This document shows, piece by piece, positions 52,104 through 61,500 of a stretch of 64,000 nt of DNA. The stretch covers positions 1-64,000 of the forward strand of contig NZ_JALM01000002.1 in assembly GCF_000737195.2 (NCBI RefSeq), read 5' to 3'. This DNA comes from Sciscionella sediminilitoris. GTDB lineage: Bacteria > Actinomycetota > Actinomycetes > Mycobacteriales > Pseudonocardiaceae. How positions within the stretch are numbered: position 1 is the first letter of the stretch; each line of letters begins with the position of its first letter. The position numbers and the translations under genes were made by a program. The notes beneath the pieces were generated by a model. That model was not told the origin of the DNA and searched no databases. It was given only the letters and a program-made list of their open reading frames with translations.

Positions 52104-52298
52104 ATGAACACGCTGAAGAAGGTGGGCGCCACCGCGGGCATCGGGCTCGCGCTCGCCCTCGGCGTCACCGCGCCGAGCATGGCCGCCGAAACCCACGGCG
52201 GGGTCCACTTCCAGGAGAAATGGCAGGGCATCGTGTGGCCGTGGACCCCGGTTCCGCCCGGGTGCCAGAAGAACATCATCTGGATGCAGTGCAAGTAA
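52104..52298 (+). CDS. Small secreted Trp-rich peptide
   Basis: A 64-residue precursor. Residues 1-28 are a Sec signal peptide (basic MNTLKK, hydrophobic core, cleavage after SMAA). The predicted mature peptide has 36 residues and is unusual: four Trp, three Pro clustered in PWTPVPP, two Cys near the end (PPGC and MQCK) that could form a disulfide, and His/Lys residues. The ATG at 52104 has a GAGGT ribosome site at a normal distance; the upstream in-frame ATG is rejected because it would hide the signal peptide. The gene has its own promoter region and a strong terminator. I do not recognise the family. Confidence 0.72.
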   Translation: MNTLKKVGATAGIGLALALGVTAPSMAAETHGGVHFQEKWQGIVWPWTPVPPGCQKNIIWMQCK

Positions 52299-52308
52299 TC
52301 CAGTAGCG

Positions 52309-52355
52309 GGTGGCGGCCCTCCACATTCCCGCTCTCCGTCCGGAGGGCCGCCACC
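52309..52355 (+). terminator. Strong terminator after the secreted peptide gene
   Basis: GGTGGCGGCCCTCC (52309-52322) pairs perfectly with its inverted copy (52342-52355) around 19 bp, followed by TCACAAAAAA. It begins 10 bp after the peptide stop and separates the peptide transcript from the NRPS. Confidence 0.8.
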
Positions 52356-52522
52356 TCACAAAAAACGCGCCTACCGACATAATTGGAAAAGGGCGCGGAT
52401 AACGATCAGAAATACGTTTGCCAAACAGTCGGCGTATTGCTCCCCCACCATGGTGAGCGCGTCGAATATCGCTCGAACCTCTCAAGAAGTTGCTCGAGGA
52501 AACTCCGGAAAGCGGTGCGCTC

Positions 52523-55500
52523 GTGACCGAACCTCGTCCCATCCAGATCAGTGCCGAACACGAATCGCCACGCGAACTCCGACTCTCCGCCGCGCAGTCC
52601 GCGGTGTGGTACGGACAGCGGATCGACAGGCGGAACCCGATGTTCAACATCGCGCTCTACCTGGATGTACGCGGCGCGGTGGAGCTCGCCCGGCTCGGCG
52701 ATGCCTTCGATGCGGTGCTCGGCGAGACCGAGGCGCTGCGCGCGCGGGTGCTCGCGCACGACGAGCAGCCGGTGCAGGTGCTCGACGCCCCGGGAACCGG
52801 TGTCCTCGACGTGCTGGATCTGCGCAGCGAGCCGGATCCGGTCGCCGCCGCGCTCGACTGGATGCGCGCGGAGCACGCCCAGCCGCTGAATCCGGTGCGC
52901 GGCGGGCTGTATCGGGCCGTGGCCTTGCACGTTGCCGAGGACCGGGTGCTGGTGTACCAGCGGGTGCACCACCTGATCATGGACGGCTACGGCGCCGCCC
53001 TGGTGCTCGCCCGCACCGCGGAGATCTACCAGGCGCTCAGCACGGGTTCCCGGCCACCGGAGTGCTCCTTCGGCACCCTCGCCGATCTGCTCGCCGAGGA
53101 GGACGCCTACCTGGCGGGCGCGGAGTACGCCGCCGACCGGCGGTACTGGCTGGACCGGTTCGCCGACCGGCCGGCCGCGAGCAGCCCGGCGCGCCGCGAC
53201 GAGCCGATGGGGCACTCCTTCCTGCGGCACAGCACCGAGATCAGCGAAGCCGCGCGGATCGAGCTCGCCGGGACCGCGCGGGCGCTCGGTACCGGGATCG
53301 CCCCGCTGATCGTGGCCTGCTTCGCGCTCTATCTGCACCGGGTGACCGGGGACCGCGATGTGGTCTTCGGCCTCCCCGTTCCCGCGCGGCGCACCAAGAC
53401 CGCACGGGTCACCCCGGGCATGCTGTCGAACATCCTGGCGCTGCGGCTGCGCGTGCACCCGGAAACGAGCATCGCCGAACTGGTGCGCTCCGCATCGGCC
53501 GAGATCCGCGCCGCGCTCCGGCATCAGCGCTACCGCAGCGAACGGCTGCGCGCCGAGCTCGGCTCCGCGGTGCTCGACGGCCCGACCATCAACATCCTTC
53601 CCCAGCAAGCGAAACTGCCCTTCGGTCCGCACGAGGCCAGCACGCACAACCTCGCCGTCGGCCCGGTCGAGGACCTCGCCGTCGTCGTGGAGCAACGCGC
53701 GGACGGGCTGCTGCTGAACCTGGACGCCAATCCCGGCCGGTACACCGCGGAGGAACTGGCCGGGCACGCCGAGCGGTTCGCCGCCGTGCTGCGCGCCGCC
53801 GCTGCCGATACCGGGGCACGGGCCGCGGACGTGGTGCTGCACGAGGAATTTCCGCTGGCCGCCGAATACGCCACCGCGGAGCCGACGATCCCGGACCTGT
53901 TCGCCACCCGGGTCGCCGAGACCCCGGAAGCGACGGCACTGCGGGAAAAGACCGCCGCGATCAGCTTCCGCGAGCTCGACGAATGGTCCAACCGGTTCGG
54001 CAATGCCCTGCTGGCCCGCGGGATCGGGAAAGGCGACACGGTCGCGGTGCTCGCCGACCGCTCCTGCGCGACGATCGCCGCGCTGCTCGGGGTGTTCAAA
54101 TCGGGTGCGCGGTACCTGCCCGTCGATCCCGCCTATCCGGCCGAGCGCATCGCTTTCCTGCTCGAGGACGCGGAACCGGCGCTGGTGCTCGGCGCGAGCG
54201 AGCCCGGCCCCGGCGGGCTGAGCTTCGCGCAGTGCGCCGCTTTCCCGGCCACGCCACTGAGCTGCCCGGCGCCCGCCCCGGAGGACGCCGCCTATCTGGT
54301 GTACACATCCGGTTCGACCGGAAGGCCGAAGGGTGTCGTCGTCGAGCACGGCAGCCTCGCGAACCTGTTCGCGCACCAGCGCTCGGCGATGTTCGATCCG
54401 GCGCGCACGGCGACGGGTTCCCGGGCGCGGGTGGCGCACCTGGCCGGAACCGCGTTCGATGCCTACTGGGATGCCGTGCTGTGGCTCGCCGACGGGCACG
54501 AGCTGGTGCTGCTCGAGGACGAGGTGCGCACCGATCCGCAGGCCTGCCTCGACCGGCTCAGACAAGCCGGGATCGACGCACTCGGCACCACTCCCTCCTA
54601 TCTGCGCCAGCTGCTCGCGAACGGCCTGCTCGACGGTGCGGGGCACCCTTCGGTGCTGTTCATCGGCGGGGAGGAGATCGATCCGGAGCTGTGGAACCGG
54701 CTCGGTTCGGTTCCCGGGCTGCTCGCGGTCAACCTCTACGGCCCGACCGAGACCTGCGTGGACGCGGTCACCGCGCGGCTCGCGGAACGCGAAACCCCGG
54801 CGATCGGGCAGCCGGTGCGCGGGATGCGCGCCTATGTCCTCGATTCCAGCCTGCGCCCGGCACCGGACGGGGTGCTCGGCGAGCTCTACCTGAGCGGGCC
54901 CGGTCTCGCCCGCGGTTACCACCGCCGCCCCGGCATGACCGCCTCGGCGTTCCTGGCGGATCCGTTCGCGGGCAACGGATCACGCATGTACCGCACCGGG
55001 GATCTCGCGGTGCGCTGCGCGGACGGCAGCATCGAGTTCGCCGGGCGGGCGGACCGGCAGGTCAAGATCCGGGGCCACCGCGTGGAACCCGGTGAGGTCG
55101 AGGCGCAGCTCGCCGCGCTCGAACCGGTGGACCGCGCGGCCGTCGCGGTGCGCGGAACCGAGGAGTCACGCAGGCTGCTCGCCTATGTTACGCCGTCCAC
55201 TGTGGACACATCGGCGCTCGCGGAGCGGCTGGCCGGGCAGCTGCCCGCGCATCTGCTCCCGGCGCGGATCCTGGCCATCGCCGAGCTCCCGCTCACCGCG
55301 AACGGGAAGCTGGACCGCGACCGGCTCCCCGAACCGGAATCCGCACCGGCAACCGCATCGGCCAGCCACGCCGAACAGGTCTGCCGGGAGCTGTTCGCCG
55401 AGATCCTCGGGCTCGGCGCGGTGGGCCCGCAGGAGGATTTCTTCGCACTCGGCGGGCATTCCCTGCTCGCCACCCGGCTGCTGGGCAGCCTGCGCGAGGC

Positions 55501-58500
55501 ACTGGGTGTCCGGCTGCCGATCCGGGCGCTGTTCGAATCGCCGACCCCCGCGGAGCTGGCCGCCCGCATCGAGCTCGGCCGTACGGTCACCGAGCAGGAC
55601 CGCCGGCGCCCCGCGCTGTACCGCAGGCCGCGGGGACCGCGCCTGCCGCTTTCCGGCGCCCAGCGGCGCCTGTGGTTCCTGCACCGGATGGACGCGGCGG
55701 GCACCGAGTACCACATGCCCGCGCTGCTGCGGTGCACCGGAACGCTGGACCTCGGTGCGCTGCGGGCCGCACTCGGCGACCTGCTCGCCCGGCACGAGGC
55801 GCTGCGCACGGTGTTCGCCGAACAGGACGGCGAGCCATACCAGCGAGTGCTCGAAGCACCGGAAATCGCCCTGCCCTACGAGCATCCGCGGGACTGCGCC
55901 GCCCGGGTGCGCGCCGAACTGGACCGCCCGTTCGACCTGAGCACCGAACTTCCGCTGCGCGCGCTGCTGCTCGGCACCGGGGAGCACGAACACCTGCTGG
56001 TGCTGGTGATCCACCACATCGCGGGCGATGGCTGGTCGTTCACCCCGCTCGCCAGGGACCTCGGCACCGCCTACGCCGCGCGGACCAACGGTGAGCAGCC
56101 GGAATTCGAACCGCTCGAGGTGCAGTACGCGGATTACGCGCTCTGGCAGGCCGAACTGCTCGGGGATCGTGCGGACCCGGAGAGCCCGGCCGCCCGCCAG
56201 CTCGCCTTCTGGACTTCCGCACTCGCCGGGCTTGCCGAACCGGAGCTTCCGCTGGATCACCCGCGCCAGGGCACCCGGCGGCCCGCGGCCGGCTCGGTGC
56301 CGCTCGAGCTCTCCCCGCAAACCCACGTGCGCATCGCCGAGCTCGCCGCCGCGCACGGGGCGAGCACCTTCATGGTGCTGCACGCCGCGCTCGCCGCGTG
56401 GTGCCACCGGATCGGGGCGGGCACCGACTTCCCGATCGGCACCGCGATCGCCGGGCGCACCGAGCCCGCGCTCGCCGAACTGGTCGGGTTGTTCGTGAAC
56501 ACGCTCGTGCTGCGCGCCGACCTGTCCGGGGCGCCGAGCTTCACCGAGCTGCTGCGCCGGATCACCGAGACCGATCTGGCGGCCTTCGAAAACCAGGATC
56601 TCCCCTTCGATCAGGTCGTCGAGGCGCTCGCACCGCAGCGGATCCCGGGCCGCAACCCGCTGTTCGACGTGATGTTCACGCTGCAGAACAACGCGGCCGC
56701 CCAGCTCGAACTCCCCGGGCTCACCGTGACCCCGGCCCAGGGCGAGCCGGGCGCGGCGAAGTTCGACCTGTCGTTCAGCCTGCGCGAGACGTTCACCGAG
56801 GCCGGGGAACCGGCCGGGATCACCGGAACCCTGGAGTACGCGAGGGATCTGTTCGACCCGGCCAGCGCGGACGGGTTCGCAGCCACGTTCACCGCGCTCA
56901 CCGGGGAACTCACCAGGGCGCCGCACCGCCCGGTCCGGTCCGCGGACCTGCTCGGTTCCCGGACCGGATCCCGGCTGCACGGCCCGGATTCCGCGCTGAC
57001 CGGTGCCACGGTCGGAGATCTGTTCGCCGCGCAGTTGCATGCCCGCCCCGGGGAACGCGCCCTGGTCTGCGGGGCGGATGAGCTCACCTTCGCCGAACTG
57101 GATGCCCGCGCCGGAGAACTGGCCCGGTTGCTCGCCGGGAACGGGGTGCTGCCCGGCCGGACGGTCGCGGTCGCGCTGCCCCGCTCCGCGGACACGGTCG
57201 CCGCGCTGCTTGCGGTCACCCGGATCGGCGCGGTGTACCTGTCGGTGGACATCGAGTACCCGGACGAGCGGATCGCCTATCTGCTCGCGGATGCCCGGCC
57301 CGCCGTCGTGTTGTGCACCCGGGAGACCGCCGCCCGGTTCGGCGCGGAGGTTTCGGTACTGCACACCGATCAGCGGGCCCCGGAGGTCGAGCTGCCCGCC
57401 GGTCCGAGCGCGCAGGACCCGGCCTATCTGCTCTACACCTCGGGCTCGACCGGGAAACCGAAGGGCATCCTCGTCGAGCACGGTTCGCTGGAGAACCTGC
57501 TGCAGAATCACCGGCAGCGGCTGTTCCCCGCGCGGCGCGCGCGGGTGGCGCACCTTTCCGGGGTCGCCTTCGACGCGGCCTGGGATCCGGTGCTGTGGCT
57601 GCTCGAAGGCCACGAGCTGCACCTGATCCAGGAGCGGATGCGCCGCGATCCCGAGGCACTGCTCGACTATCTCGACCGGGAGGGCATCGACTTCTTCGAG
57701 ACCACACCGTCCTATGTGGACCAGCTGGTTTCGGTTGGCCTGCTCGAATCCACCCGGCCGCGCATCCTCGCGGTCGGCGGGGAGGCGGTGGAGAAATCGC
57801 TGTGGGACCGGCTCGCCGCGGCCCCGCGGATCCGTGCGGTGAACATGTACGGACCCACCGAAACCTGCGTAGACGCGGTGTTCAGCGAGATCGGCGAGCG
57901 GGAGACCCCCGCGATCGGTTCCCCGGTGCCGAACACCACGGCCTACGTGCTCGACGCCGGACTGCATCCGGTCCCCGCGGGCGTACCCGGTGAGCTCTAC
58001 CTCGCCGGTCCCGGGCTGGCCCGCGGCTACCACGGGCGGGGCGGGCTCACCGCCGAACGGTTCCTCGCCGACCCGTTCGCCTGCGACGGAACCCGCATGT
58101 ACCGGACCGGGGACCTGGTACGGCTCGGCCCGGACGGGGCACTGGAATTCCTGTCCCGCACCGATGATCAGGTCAAGCTGCGCGGGTTCCGGATCGAGCT
58201 GGCCGAGATCGCCGCGGTGCTCTCCGGGGCGCCAGGGGTCGCGGCGGCCCGGGTACTCGTGCACGGGCAGCGGCTGCTCGGCTATGTGATCGGCACCGAA
58301 ACCGAGGTGGACCTGGACGGGGTGCGCGCGCACGCCGCCCGCGCACTGCCGGAATACATGCGCCCGCACGGGATCGCGGTACTCGAGGAGTTCCCGCTCA
58401 CCCCGAACGGCAAGCTCGACCGGGACCGCCTTCCGATCCCCGAGGCGCCCGCGGGCAGTGGCCGGGCGCCAAGGGACGCGGGTGAGGAACGGCTCTGCGC

Positions 58501-61500
58501 GCTGTTCGCGGCCACCCTCGGGCTGCGCGAGTTCGGCGTGGACCAGGACTTCTTCGCGGCCGGCGGGCATTCGCTTCTGGTGACGAAGCTGATCAGCCGC
58601 ATCCGCACGGAGTTCGGCGTGGAACTCCCGCTGCGCACGGTGTTCGAGGCACCGACACCGGAGACGCTGGCGCAGTGCTGGTCGCAGGCGCGCACCGCAG
58701 GGCCCCGGCTGGTACCCGGACCGCGCCCGGAGCGGATCCCGCTTTCCTACGCACAGCTGCGGATGTGGTTCCTCAACGACTTCCAGGGCGCGGACGGCGG
58801 CTACAACATCGCGATGGCGGTGACCCTGCGCGGGGAGCTCGATCGCCCGGCGCTGCACGGGGCGATCACCGATCTGTTCGCCAGGCACGAGAGTCTGCGC
58901 ACCCTCTACCGCAGCGTGGACGGGCAGCCGTACCAGCTGGTGCTCGGTGCCGAACTGGCCAAACCGCCGCTGCCACTGGTGGATGTGGAACCCGAGCAGC
59001 TCAGCGGAGCACTGGCCACCGATGGAGCGGAGGGTTTCAAGCTCGAGGGGGAACTGCCCGCGCGGGCCAAGCTGCTGCGGCTCGGCGAGCGCGAGCACGT
59101 GCTGCTGTTCGTGGTGCACCACATCGCCTCGGACGGCGCCTCGACCGCCCCGCTGGCCCGCGATCTGGCCGAGGCCTACCGCAGGCGGATGGGATACGCC
59201 GAACCGCCCCGGCCGCCGCTCGGCGTGCAGTACGCGGATTACGCGCTGTGGCAACGGAAGGCGCTCGGCGGTGAGGACGAACCGGACTCCCCGGTGCGCG
59301 CCCAGCTCGACTTCTGGACCCGCACCCTCGCCGGTCTTCCCGAGGAACTGGCGCTGCCGCACGACCGGCCGCGGCAGGCGAATCCGGCCCACCACGGCGG
59401 AATGGTGCGCTTCGACCTTTCCCCGGAGACCTATTCCCGGATCACCGCGCTGGCCACCGGGCACGGGGCGAGCGTGTTCATGGTGTTGCACGCCTGCCTC
59501 GCGGTGCTGCTCTCCCGGCTGAGCGGGGAAACCGATCTGGCGATCGGCACCCCGGTCGCCGGGCGCGGGGACGAGGCGCTCGAGGAGCTGGTCGGCCTGT
59601 TCGTGAACACCCTCGCGCTGCGCACCGACCTCTCCGGGAATCCGGGCTTCACCGAGCTGCTTGCCAGGGTCCGGGACGGCGACCTCGCCGCGTTCGACAA
59701 CCAGGAGGTGCCCTTCGAACGGGTCGTGGAGGCGCTGGCCCCCGCACGATCCCTCGGCAGGCATCCGCTTTTCCAGGTGATGCTCACCCTGGAGAACAAC
59801 ACCCGCCCGGAGCTCTCCCTACCCGGCCTGGAGGTGGAGATCGCGGAGTTCGACAGCGCGGGCGCGGCCAAGTTCGACCTCTCGCTCTCGTTCACCGAAC
59901 GGGACGCGGGGCTGGCCGGAACCCTGGAGTTCAACGCGGACCTGTTCGACGCGGTGACCGCGCGGGAGATCGCCGACCGGTTCTCCGCACTCGTCGAGCA
60001 AGCGGTCACCGCACCGGAGCGGGCGATCGGCGATTTCGAGCTCACCCTGCCCGGTGAACGGGACCGGCTGTCCGCGGCGGCCCGTGGTGTGCGGGTGGTC
60101 CCCGAGGGCCCGACCGTGGTGCACGCGTTCGAGCGGATGGCCGCACAGGCGCCCGCGGATGCGGTCTCGGTCGTCTGCGAGGACGAGGTACTGCGCACCG
60201 CGGAACTCGATGCGCGGGCGAACCGGATCGCGCGGCTGCTGCACGCCCGCGGGGTACGCCGTGGTTCGGCGGTCGCGGTGGCGGTGCCCCGTTCCGTGCG
60301 CACCGCGGTCGGCATGCTCGCGGTGCTCAAGGCGGGCGCGGTGTACGTGCCCATCGACATCGGCTACCCGAGCGAACGCATCGAGGCGGTGCTCACGGAC
60401 GCGGATCCGGACCTGGTGCTGACCGAGACCGGGGTTCCGCTGCCCGCCGGGTATTCCCGGGTGGAACTGGACACCGACCCCGAGGACGGGTTCTCCGGAG
60501 CGGAACTGGAGACCGAGCGGCCGCGCGGCGCCGATCCGGCGTATCTGATCCACACCTCCGGATCGACCGGTCGCCCCAAGGGAGTACTCGTCCCGCACGC
60601 GGGCCTGGTGAATCTGCTGCACCAGCACCGTGGTGAGCTGTTCGGCCCGGACCGGTTGCGGGTGGCGCTGACCGCGGCGATCTCCTTCGACGCATCCTGG
60701 GATCCGTTCCTGTGGATGGTCGCCGGGCACGAGCTGCACATCCTGGCCGAGCGGCACCGCAAGGATCCCGAGGAACTGGTCGGCTATCTGCACGAGCAGC
60801 GCATCGATTCGGTCGAGGTCACCCCGACGCAGCTGCGCCAGCTCGACGCGGCCGGGCTGTTCGATTCCGCGCACTCCCCTTCGGTGGTCACCGTCGGCGG
60901 GGAGGCGATCTCCGCACAGGGCTGGATCCGGCTGCGGGACCTGGACGGGGTGCGGGCGCAGAACTACTACGGCCCCACCGAGACCTGTGTCAACGCGATG
61001 GCCGCGCGCATCGAGCACGGAGATCGCCCGCATCTGGGCCATCCGATCGTGAACACCGATGCCCATGTACTGGACGCGCGGCTACGGCCGGTGCCGTTCG
61101 GGGTGGCCGGTGAGCTCTACCTCGCCGGGGCCGGTATCGCGTACGGCTACCTCAACCGGACCGGGATGACCGCGGAGCGGTTCGTCGCGGATCCGTTCGC
61201 GGGCAACGGAACCCGTATGTACCGCACCGGGGACAGGGTGCGCAGGCGCCGCGACGGGAACCTGGAATTCCTCGGCAGGACGGACAATCAGGTCAAGGTC
61301 CGCGGGTTCCGGATCGAACTCGGCGAGGTGGAGTCGACGCTGCTCGGCCAGCCGGGCATCAGCGAGGCCGCCGTGCTGGTGCGCGGGGAGGCGCTGGTGG
61401 CCTATGTGGTCACCGACACCGAGGATGTGCGCTGGCTGCGCGCCGCCCTTTCCCGGACGCTGCCGGAGTACATGGTGCCCTCGGTGTTCGTTGCGGTTCC

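Noticed and set aside
52356-52522. Iron box in front of the plus-strand NRPS
   Set aside because: I looked for the TTAGGTTAG-type palindrome and found no convincing copy; only the importer operon has one.
55166-59764. Minus-strand open frame of 1,532 codons opposite the second NRPS
   Set aside because: Same reason: the plus strand has the full order of NRPS motifs, and the antisense product shows no domain.
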